Origin: an uncultured Leucothrix sp.
GTDB lineage: Bacteria; Pseudomonadota; Gammaproteobacteria; Thiotrichales; Thiotrichaceae
Direction of reading: 5' to 3'
Length of the DNA stretch: 5,497 bases
Assembly: GCA_938004025.1 (NCBI GenBank)
Contig: CALKXC010000326.1
Span: 1 to 5,497 of the forward strand
In this document: one piece after another, positions 1 to 5,497 of the stretch
Layout of the letters: each line of letters starts with the position of its first letter
How positions within the stretch are numbered: position 1 is the stretch's first letter
Made by a program: the position numbers and the translations under genes
The notes under the pieces: generated by a model
Databases searched by the model: none
Told to the model about the DNA's origin: nothing
What the model saw: the letters and a program-made list of their open reading frames with translations, nothing else

Positions 1-63
1 GGCGAACAACGATTGGCCCAAGTACTGCAAAAATATGCCGCAAAAGAAGCTTCAAGAACTTAA
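1..63 (+). CDS. Possible 3' end of an upstream gene (partial)
   Basis: Frame 1 is open from the window edge to a TAA at 61-63 and would encode the last 20 residues of a protein, reading GEQRLAQVLQKYAAKEASRT. The composition (Gln, Lys, Ala, Leu) looks like an ordinary helical, charged C-terminus of a bacterial protein. If real, it overlaps the hrpA start by 29 bases, an arrangement that would allow translational coupling and explain why hrpA has no obvious ribosome binding site. The fragment is too short to assign a family, and 20 open codons can occur by chance, so the gene itself is uncertain. Confidence 0.35.
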   Translation, partial: GEQRLAQVLQKYAAKEASRT

Positions 64-3000
64 AAAATTACTCTCAAAATGCCAACGATCGAAGCGCTTT
101 AAACTATCGCTTCGGTTACAGCGCGTCCAGAAAAAACCAACGGATGATGCCATTGAAGCCCTGCAGCGAGTCATTGAAGCTTCATGCGCCACTCGCCAAA
201 GACGCTTAGATAACCTGCCAACGCCAAGCTACCCTGAAGAACTTCCAGTCAGTGAACGCAGGCAGGACATCCTCGATTGCATTCGAGATAACCAAGTCAC
301 TATTCTCTGTGGTGAAACAGGCTCCGGTAAAACCACTCAAATCCCCAAGATGTGCTTAGAGCTAGGTCGTGGTGTTGATGGCATTATTGCGCACACTCAA
401 CCTCGACGAATTGCCGCAAGAAGTGTGGCTAACCGCATCGCTGAAGAGATGAATTCTAAACTTGGTGATTTAGTCGGTTACAAAGTTCGCTTTAACGAAG
501 AGGGCAGTGACGACAATTACATCCGCTTACTGACGGACGGAATACTCCTCGCCGAAATTCGCAGTGATCGCTTCCTCAACCAATATGACACTATCATTAT
601 TGACGAAGCCCACGAGCGCAGCCTCAATATTGACTTCCTATTAGGTTACTTCAAATGGCTGTTACCTCGGCGTAAAGACCTCAAACTAATCATCACCTCT
701 GCGACCATTGATCCTCAGCGTTTTTCAAAACAGTTTGACGGTGCGCCGGTTATTGAAGTGTCGGGCCGTACTTACCCTGTTGAGCTACGCTATCGAGCAT
801 TGGTTTCAGATGATCCGGAAGAGTCCGATAAGAACCAGATCCAAGGCATCATTGACGCATCGGATGAGCTACTTAAAGACGATCCTGGCGATATCTTAGT
901 GTTTTTATCGGGTGAACGTGAAATCCGTGAAACCGCAGAGGCTTTAAGAAAGCATCACCCCGCCAGTATGGAAATATTGCCGCTGTTTGCCAGACTTTCA
1001 GCAGCCGAGCAAAACAAAATATTTCACCCCGGCAGCAACCGACGCATTGTATTAGCCACCAACGTTGCCGAAACCTCTTTGACCGTTCCGGGCATTCGAT
1101 ACGTAATCGATACCGGAGTGGCCAGAATCTCGCGTTACTCTTGGCGAGCACGCGTACAGCGCCTACCGATTGAGCCTATTTCACAAGCTTCAGCCAACCA
1201 ACGATCCGGCCGTTGCGGGCGTACCAGCAATGGTATTGCTATCCGCTTATACAGCGAAGAAGACTTTAACAGCCGCTCCGAGTTTACCGACCCAGAAATC
1301 GTAAGAACCAACCTAGCCTCCGTCATTTTACAAATGGCAATTTTGAAATTGGGCGATGTCGAGTCATTCCCATTTGTTGAGCCGCCCGATAGGCGCATGA
1401 TCAAAGATGGCTTCAAGTTACTGTTTGAACTTGGAGCGGTTACAGAAAATAATAAGATCACCGAAATAGGTCGCAAATTAGCGCATTTACCGACAGATCC
1501 ACGCTTAGGCCGCATGTTAATGGCAGGCGATCAATTCGGGGCATTGCGCGAAGTACTGATCATCGTCAGTGCATTGGCTAGCCAAGATCCTCGTGAACGG
1601 CCATTGGATAAGAAGCAAGCGTCTGACGAAAAACATGCTCGCTTTAAAGATGAGAAGTCAGACTTCATGGCTTACCTCAACCTGTGGAAATACTTCCAAG
1701 AACAACGCAACGAACTGACTCAAAACAAACTACGACAACTGTGCAAAAAAGAGTTCCTCTCCTATATTCGCCTACGCGAATGGGAAGATATTTACCGCCA
1801 GCTCAGAGACAGTTTAAAAGACCAAGGTTTGAAAGGCTCATCTAACGAAGCAGAGTACACCGCCATTCACCAAAGCTTATTAAGCGGTTTGCTGGGTCAT
1901 GTCGCTAACCACGATGAAAAACAAGAATACCTCGGTGCAAACGGTCGCAAGCTGTTTATCTTCCCGGGTTCTGGCCTGCGCAAGAAAACGCCAAAATGGA
2001 TTATGGCAGCAGAGCAAGTAGAAACCTCGCGCCTTTACGCAAGAACCGTTGCAAGCATCCAACCCGAGTGGATTGAGCAACAAGCTCAACATCTGATCCG
2101 TCGTACTTATAGCGAGCCACGTTGGGAAAAGCGTCCTGCCCAAATTGGAGCAGATGAAAGAACCACGCTTTATGGCATCACCATCACCGCCAAGCGCCGC
2201 ATTAACTTTGGCCCAATTGATCCGGCGGTATCGCGCATTATCTTCATACGACACGCCTTAGTTTATGGCGAGTTCGATAGCAAAGCAGAGTTTCTGAAAC
2301 GCAATCGCGAGCTGATTGAAGAAGTCGAGAAGCTTGAAGCCAAGTCTCGACGTCGTGACATCTTGGTTGATGAAGAAATCTTATTTGATTACTACGACCA
2401 GCGTGTACCCAAACACATTTACAACGGCAAAGCCTTTGAAAAATGGCGCAAGAAACACCTATCGGATAATCCTAAAGCACTGCTCATGACGCGGTCTGAT
2501 CTCATGCAGCGCGACGACTCACACGTGCAGATCAACCAATACCCCGATAGCATAGAAGTGCATGGCCTGCGCTTCCCTCTAAACTATCACTTTGAACCGG
2601 GTAACGAAGCTGATGGCGTGACTTTAAGCGTACCCGCTGCCGCACTGCACCAGCTTAATTCCCACTGTTTTGACTACCTTGTACCTGGCATGTTGCAAGA
2701 CAAAATAGTGGAACTCATTCGCTCGTTACCGAAGCAAACACGCAAGCAATTTGTGCCCGTACCCGATTATGCTCAAGCCTGCTGTGAAGCGATTGAACCT
2801 AGCCATGATACAAGTTTAGTTGCTGCTGTGGCGCATCAGCTTCACAGAATGTCAGGCACCAAAATTGATATCGAAGCGTTAAAAAGCGTCAGCTTTTCTG
2901 AGCATAACCACATGCGCTTTGCCGTGGTCGATGAAGCAGGAAAGGTGATCAAAACAGGGCGAGACCTGAACAAACTCAAAGGCGGCGTTGAGAGAACCAC

Positions 3001-3892
3001 CAGTAAAAAGCTGCAACAGCAAGCCACCAAAACCATCGAGCGCGAAGGCATTAAGACGTGGGACTTTGGCGACCTACCTGAAGATACCATCATCAAAACA
3101 GCCGGCATGCAGATTAAAGCGTGGCCTGCACTAGTTGACAATAAAGACTCCGTCTCAATTCAACTGTTTGATAACCAAGCAAAAGCTGGAAGGCAACAAG
3201 GCTTACGCCGCCTCTACATGCTAGCAGAAAGTAAAAACAGCAATTACCTACTGAAAAACCTGCCCAATATTTCAAAACTTTGCCTTAACTATGCCTCCAC
3301 AGGAAGTTGCGACGAGCTAAAAAGAAGCATCGTCGACAACAGCTTTAGGCTCACGTTTGATTGCCAGACCATACGTACTGAAGCCGCCTTTAAAGCTGAA
3401 ATTGACCAACACAAAGCCGAACTAATCCTTAATGCCAATACGATTTGTGAACAACTTGCCGTTTGCTTACCGCTAGTGCATTTGATTCGTAAAAATCTCA
3501 AAGGTGGAATTAACCCTGCAGCTTTAGAAGCGTTGGGCGATATTAAGCAACAGCTCGATGCACTCGTTTACCCCGGCTTTTTGAACACGCTAGATATGCA
3601 CACGCTGCGCCAATACCCACGCTACCTGAAAGCGATTGAGCGGCGTTTAGAAAAACTCCAGCATTCGCTGCAAAAAGATCGCGGATTACGCTTACAAGCG
3701 AGTAAGCACATGGATCAGTACCTAAAGCTGATCAAAGAACAGCCTGAACTCGTCTCAGACCCTGAAACTCAGCAGTACCGATGGATGATAGAAGAGCTTC
3801 GTGTTTCGCTGTTTGCACAAGAGCTTGGCACCTCGATACCGGTTTCTGACAAACGCCTGAGTAAGCAATGGAAACTGATCAATAGTATTTGA
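35..3892 (+). CDS. hrpA: ATP-dependent RNA helicase HrpA (DEAH box)
   Basis: A 1285-residue cytoplasmic DEAH/RHA-type RNA helicase, close to the roughly 1300 residues of E. coli HrpA. Visible motifs: Walker A GETGSGKT (93-100), motif Ia TQPRR (121-125), DEAH (190-193), SAT (222-224), motif IV region LVFLSGERE (288-296), motif V TNVAETSLTVPG (342-353) and motif VI QRSGRCGR (389-396). Helicase-associated helices follow (about 440-560, with DPRERP at 518-523), then an OB-like region (about 620-700, with FPGSGL at 643-648). A long HrpA-specific C-terminal region (DUF3418, about 700-1280) ends in the conserved RWMIEELRVS block. All catalytic residues are present and no frameshift is seen. E. coli HrpA has been linked to fimbrial mRNA processing and, more recently, to rescue of stalled ribosomes; the same role here is inferred. 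ATG 35 is the only plausible start in the window: no ATG, GTG or TTG lies upstream in frame, the next Met is residue 139 beyond Walker A, and homology to E. coli HrpA begins within the first 10 residues. No clear Shine-Dalgarno precedes it, and the frame is open to the window edge, so a start further upstream cannot be excluded. Confidence 0.97.
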   Translation: MPQKKLQELKKLLSKCQRSKRFKLSLRLQRVQKKPTDDAIEALQRVIEASCATRQRRLDNLPTPSYPEELPVSERRQDILDCIRDNQVTILCGETGSGKTTQIPKMCLELGRGVDGIIAHTQPRRIAARSVANRIAEEMNSKLGDLVGYKVRFNEEGSDDNYIRLLTDGILLAEIRSDRFLNQYDTIIIDEAHERSLNIDFLLGYFKWLLPRRKDLKLIITSATIDPQRFSKQFDGAPVIEVSGRTYPVELRYRALVSDDPEESDKNQIQGIIDASDELLKDDPGDILVFLSGEREIRETAEALRKHHPASMEILPLFARLSAAEQNKIFHPGSNRRIVLATNVAETSLTVPGIRYVIDTGVARISRYSWRARVQRLPIEPISQASANQRSGRCGRTSNGIAIRLYSEEDFNSRSEFTDPEIVRTNLASVILQMAILKLGDVESFPFVEPPDRRMIKDGFKLLFELGAVTENNKITEIGRKLAHLPTDPRLGRMLMAGDQFGALREVLIIVSALASQDPRERPLDKKQASDEKHARFKDEKSDFMAYLNLWKYFQEQRNELTQNKLRQLCKKEFLSYIRLREWEDIYRQLRDSLKDQGLKGSSNEAEYTAIHQSLLSGLLGHVANHDEKQEYLGANGRKLFIFPGSGLRKKTPKWIMAAEQVETSRLYARTVASIQPEWIEQQAQHLIRRTYSEPRWEKRPAQIGADERTTLYGITITAKRRINFGPIDPAVSRIIFIRHALVYGEFDSKAEFLKRNRELIEEVEKLEAKSRRRDILVDEEILFDYYDQRVPKHIYNGKAFEKWRKKHLSDNPKALLMTRSDLMQRDDSHVQINQYPDSIEVHGLRFPLNYHFEPGNEADGVTLSVPAAALHQLNSHCFDYLVPGMLQDKIVELIRSLPKQTRKQFVPVPDYAQACCEAIEPSHDTSLVAAVAHQLHRMSGTKIDIEALKSVSFSEHNHMRFAVVDEAGKVIKTGRDLNKLKGGVERTTSKKLQQQATKTIEREGIKTWDFGDLPEDTIIKTAGMQIKAWPALVDNKDSVSIQLFDNQAKAGRQQGLRRLYMLAESKNSNYLLKNLPNISKLCLNYASTGSCDELKRSIVDNSFRLTFDCQTIRTEAAFKAEIDQHKAELILNANTICEQLAVCLPLVHLIRKNLKGGINPAALEALGDIKQQLDALVYPGFLNTLDMHTLRQYPRYLKAIERRLEKLQHSLQKDRGLRLQASKHMDQYLKLIKEQPELVSDPETQQYRWMIEELRVSLFAQELGTSIPVSDKRLSKQWKLINSI

Positions 3893-3921
3893 GACATAAC
3901 CGCCGCTAGTCGGAAAACGCT

Positions 3922-3950
3922 TTGATATAAGTTTAAAAAGTTAGCATATT
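3922..3950 (+). promoter_or_regulatory. Candidate sigma-70-type promoter for the GH26 gene
   Basis: TTGATA at 3922-3927 matches the -35 consensus at five of six bases. After a 17-base spacer, CATATT at 3945-3950 matches the -10 consensus at four of six. Transcription would start near 3957 and give a leader of about 200 bases before the GH26 start at 4158. The site lies 30 bases after the hrpA stop, in the right place for an independent promoter. AT-rich spacers produce such matches by chance, so this is a prediction only. Confidence 0.4.
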
Positions 3951-3971
3951 AGAGTTTATTAATACTTATTC

Positions 3972-3991
3972 AGAAAAGATTCAGCTTTTCT
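3972..3991 (+). terminator. AT-rich hairpin downstream of hrpA, weak terminator or leader structure
   Basis: AGAAAAG (3972-3978) and CTTTTCT (3985-3991) form a perfect 7-bp inverted repeat around a 6-base loop. Only two of the seven pairs are G-C, and no T-run follows (the next bases are CCACTATTG), so it is a poor intrinsic terminator. It could mark the 3' end of the hrpA transcript after trimming. If the promoter at 3922-3950 is used, it would instead lie near the 5' end of the GH26 transcript, where a hairpin can protect the mRNA. No better hairpin was found directly after the hrpA stop. Confidence 0.3.
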
Positions 3992-4061
3992 CCACTATTG
4001 TCGATCACGTATTGCTCCTGCTGCTAATCGTTCTGATATGGCATGCCCGTTCAATTCATTG

Positions 4062-4076
4062 TTAATACATTATTAA
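4062..4076. repeat. Short AT-rich inverted repeat, possible operator
   Basis: TTAATA and TATTAA form a perfect 6-bp dyad around a 3-base CAT centre. Such a symmetrical AT-rich site about 80-95 bases before a start codon could bind a dimeric regulator, but A+T-only palindromes are common by chance in a spacer of this composition. No regulator gene lies in the window to support the idea. Confidence 0.2.
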
Positions 4077-4106
4077 ACCCCGAGCAACATCGGAGTCGTT
4101 TTCTTT
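4077..4106 (+). terminator. Terminator-like hairpin with T-rich tail in the GH26 leader
   Basis: Bases 4077-4083 (ACCCCGA) pair with 4090-4096 (TCGGAGT) at six of seven positions, with one C-A mismatch, around the 6-base loop GCAACA. A T-rich stretch follows at 4099-4106 (TTTTCTTT, one C). It has the form of a modest intrinsic terminator placed 50-80 bases before the GH26 start. It might end read-through from hrpA or act as an attenuator of the GH26 transcript. The stem is short and carries a mismatch, so its strength is doubtful. Confidence 0.35.
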
Positions 4107-4121
4107 ATACCCCAAGAAAAC
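4098..4121 (+). promoter_or_regulatory. Second leader hairpin that includes the T-rich tract
   Basis: GTTTTCTT (4098-4105) and AAGAAAAC (4114-4121) form a perfect 8-bp inverted repeat with the 8-base loop TATACCCC. Its 5' arm is the same T-rich stretch that would serve as the tail of the hairpin at 4077-4096. Forming this second stem would pull the tract out of the RNA-DNA hybrid or out of single-stranded form, which could weaken termination. The structure is read directly from the sequence; the regulatory role is inference. It ends 24 bases before the ribosome binding site and does not cover it. Confidence 0.35.
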
Positions 4122-4144
4122 TGCGTTGAACCGATCTTGTTCAC

Positions 4145-4150
4145 AGGAGA
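4145..4150 (+). promoter_or_regulatory. Ribosome binding site that sets the GH26 start
   Basis: AGGAGA at 4145-4150 is a strong Shine-Dalgarno match placed 7 bases before the ATG at 4158. It decides against the in-frame TTG at 4137, because that longer reading would put the binding site inside the coding region and add seven residues in front of a signal peptide that is complete without them. Confidence 0.85.
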
Positions 4151-4157
4151 TAACTCA

Positions 4158-5426
4158 ATGAATATCTGTAAAACCGTGCTATCCGTAGCACTTGCTTCCG
4201 TTCTTGTAACGAGCCAAGCACACGCTGAAACCTCAGTGGGTGCCTACGTGAATTATGATGGATGGAGCACCGGAACCATCGATTCATTCAACACTGATAC
4301 GGCCAGACAGGCTGCCACAATAAACGTATTTTCAACGTTTGATTACAACTGGTGGGGACACCTTCGTTATCAATCTGGAAACATCGTTTCGCGTGGTGCC
4401 ACTCCGTTGATTACTTGGATGCCTTACAAACGTGATCGTCCTGACGCTAATATCCTCGAAGAAATTATCGATGGTAAGCACGATGGCTATGTTTACGCTT
4501 GGCTCGATGGTTTTAAGTATTGGCTAAGTACCTACCCAACACATGAACAGCCAAAAATTGCATTAAGGTTTGCCCATGAGTTTAACGGCACATGGTATCC
4601 CTGGGGGGATAAGCCTGATGCACTAAAGGCCGCATGGCGTCACCTTCACAGTATGTTTGTGAGAAAAGGTGTAAGTCATGCCGTGGACTGGGTCTGGAAC
4701 GCCAATAACGTAGACGTTGACAGCTATAACGACATTACCCGTTACTACCCAGGTGATGATGTTGTGGATTGGTTATCGATTGATGGCTACAACTTTGGAA
4801 GCAACTATTCCTTCAGTAGCTGGAAGTCATTTGATGAAACCTTCAGTCAGCAATACGTTAAGATGGTAGAAAACTATCCTGGCAAACCGATCATGATTGC
4901 TGAAGTCAGCTCTGCTGAGCCTCATAACCTTCCAGATGCTGCTAAAGGTCAGGACGGTGATGACAGTGATGCATTTGAAAGCAAAGAGCTTTGGATCAGT
5001 GACATGATGGAAAGCATTAAAGTGGACTACCCTGCAATCAAGTCAATTGTTTGGTTTAACACCAACAAAGAACTCGATTGGGCACTTAACCTTGAAGGCA
5101 ACACTGGCCTAACTGCCTATAACAATGCAGTAAGTGACAGTTACTTTGCTGGAACTTTAGATGTTTCAATTCCAACTGACACTGCAAGTGAAGAGGAAAA
5201 ACCTCAACTTGCAGGACGAGCTGCGAGCAATGAAGTGCCTGAAGCGCGTCAAGGTGATAATGCCGTCACTGCTGATGCAATGGCGATGGCTAAGAAACCT
5301 CAAGTGGTTGGCATAGCGAAATTGGCTAAAGAGGCAATGGGAATTCGGAAAATGAACAAGAACGCGCTACGTAGCTGGCGTTTGGAAAGCATTTTACCGA
5401 AGGAGGTTGACGAAAATAGACAATAA
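4158..5426 (+). CDS. Secreted glycoside hydrolase family 26 protein (beta-mannanase type)
   Basis: A 422-residue exported enzyme. Residues 1-23 form a Sec signal peptide: Lys5, a hydrophobic core VLSVALASVLV (7-17), and an AHA cleavage site before Glu24. No lipobox Cys is present, so it is probably periplasmic or secreted. The catalytic domain (about 24-330) shows GH26 hallmarks: RFAHEFNG (137-144) with the likely acid/base Glu141, then WYPWG (146-150), WVWNANN (178-184), YYPGDD (196-201), DWLSIDGYN (204-212), IMIAEVSS (245-252) with the likely nucleophile Glu249, and VWFN (298-301). The family uses a (beta/alpha)8 barrel and a retaining mechanism, usually on beta-1,4-mannan; some members cut mixed-linkage beta-glucan or beta-1,3-xylan, so the substrate here is not settled. 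Residues about 336-422 form a tail with no recognised domain and no Cys, unlike a carbohydrate-binding module. No transporter, sugar enzyme or regulator lies within the window. The gene has its own ribosome binding site and terminator and probably its own promoter. Confidence 0.88.
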   Translation: MNICKTVLSVALASVLVTSQAHAETSVGAYVNYDGWSTGTIDSFNTDTARQAATINVFSTFDYNWWGHLRYQSGNIVSRGATPLITWMPYKRDRPDANILEEIIDGKHDGYVYAWLDGFKYWLSTYPTHEQPKIALRFAHEFNGTWYPWGDKPDALKAAWRHLHSMFVRKGVSHAVDWVWNANNVDVDSYNDITRYYPGDDVVDWLSIDGYNFGSNYSFSSWKSFDETFSQQYVKMVENYPGKPIMIAEVSSAEPHNLPDAAKGQDGDDSDAFESKELWISDMMESIKVDYPAIKSIVWFNTNKELDWALNLEGNTGLTAYNNAVSDSYFAGTLDVSIPTDTASEEEKPQLAGRAASNEVPEARQGDNAVTADAMAMAKKPQVVGIAKLAKEAMGIRKMNKNALRSWRLESILPKEVDENRQ

Positions 5427-5453
5427 ATTTCCGCAGCTAGACCGTTAAACGAA

Positions 5454-5490
5454 GCCACTACATTTCTCACTAGGTGTAGTGGCCTCTATT
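5454..5490 (+). terminator. Intrinsic terminator after the GH26 gene
   Basis: GCCACTACA (5454-5462) and TGTAGTGGC (5475-5483) form a perfect 9-bp stem, extendable inward by two G-U pairs and one A-U pair to leave a 6-base loop (5466-5471). A pyrimidine-rich stretch CTCTATTATTT follows. It begins 28 bases after the GH26 stop, the usual distance. Read on the opposite strand, the same stem is followed by TTCGTTT, so it may also stop transcription from a convergent gene beyond the right edge. Confidence 0.8.
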
Positions 5491-5497
5491 ATTTGGA

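Noticed and set aside
1135..1515. Open frames on the minus strand within hrpA, the longest 126 codons
   Set aside because: They lie fully inside a well-supported conserved gene, their translations are rich in Ser, Arg and Cys as expected for antisense frames, and they show no recognisable domain or start signal.
4040..4047. 8-bp palindrome GGCATGCC in the spacer
   Set aside because: It is isolated, very short and has no flanking symmetry or partner copy in the window, so chance is the simplest explanation.
4038..4076. Short ORF of 12 codons (ATG at 4038 to TAA at 4076) in the GH26 leader, a possible leader peptide
   Set aside because: There is no ribosome binding site before it, no run of a regulatory amino acid, and such a short ORF is expected by chance in a spacer of this length.
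4137..4157. Longer GH26 start at the TTG at 4137
   Set aside because: The strong AGGAGA at 4145-4150 is correctly spaced for ATG 4158, and a start at 4137 would spoil the signal peptide N-region without any binding site of its own.
5163..5423. Reading the GH26 tail as a CBM31-type module as in marine beta-1,3-xylanases
   Set aside because: The tail has no Cys, few aromatic residues and a helical, charged composition rather than that of a beta-sandwich binding module.

Overview
The window holds one large housekeeping gene, one secreted glycoside hydrolase gene, and the end of a possible third gene at the left edge. All read on the plus strand. The long gene (35-3892) is hrpA, the DEAH-box RNA helicase typical of Gammaproteobacteria. 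Together with moderate base composition and a standalone secreted GH26 enzyme, this suggests a gammaproteobacterium, perhaps marine or aquatic (Vibrio-, Alteromonas- or Oceanospirillum-like). The core helicase region resembles enterobacterial HrpA closely and the C-terminal part less so. Genus cannot be decided from this sequence alone.

Layout: (1) Positions 1-63 stay open in frame 1 and end in TAA. This may be the 3' end of an upstream gene overlapping the hrpA start by 29 bases. (2) hrpA fills 35-3892 and appears complete and intact, with all helicase motifs and the long C-terminal region. (3) Positions 3893-4157 are a 265-base AT-rich spacer with no credible gene. It carries a plausible sigma-70-type promoter at 3922-3950 and a series of inverted repeats leading up to the next gene. 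(4) Positions 4158-5426 encode a 422-residue exported enzyme with the hallmarks of glycoside hydrolase family 26 (mannanase type). A tail of about 85 residues with no recognisable domain follows the catalytic domain. The start is set by a strong ribosome binding site and the signal peptide. (5) Positions 5454-5490 form a good intrinsic terminator that closes the unit.

The two main genes show no functional link. HrpA acts in the cytoplasm on RNA and translation, while the GH26 protein is exported and probably cuts a beta-linked polysaccharide. They seem to be neighbours rather than a pathway, with the GH26 gene transcribed as its own unit or partly by read-through from hrpA. No mobile element, CRISPR array, tRNA or rRNA was seen. 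The least explained parts are the structured GH26 leader and the C-terminal tail of the GH26 protein.
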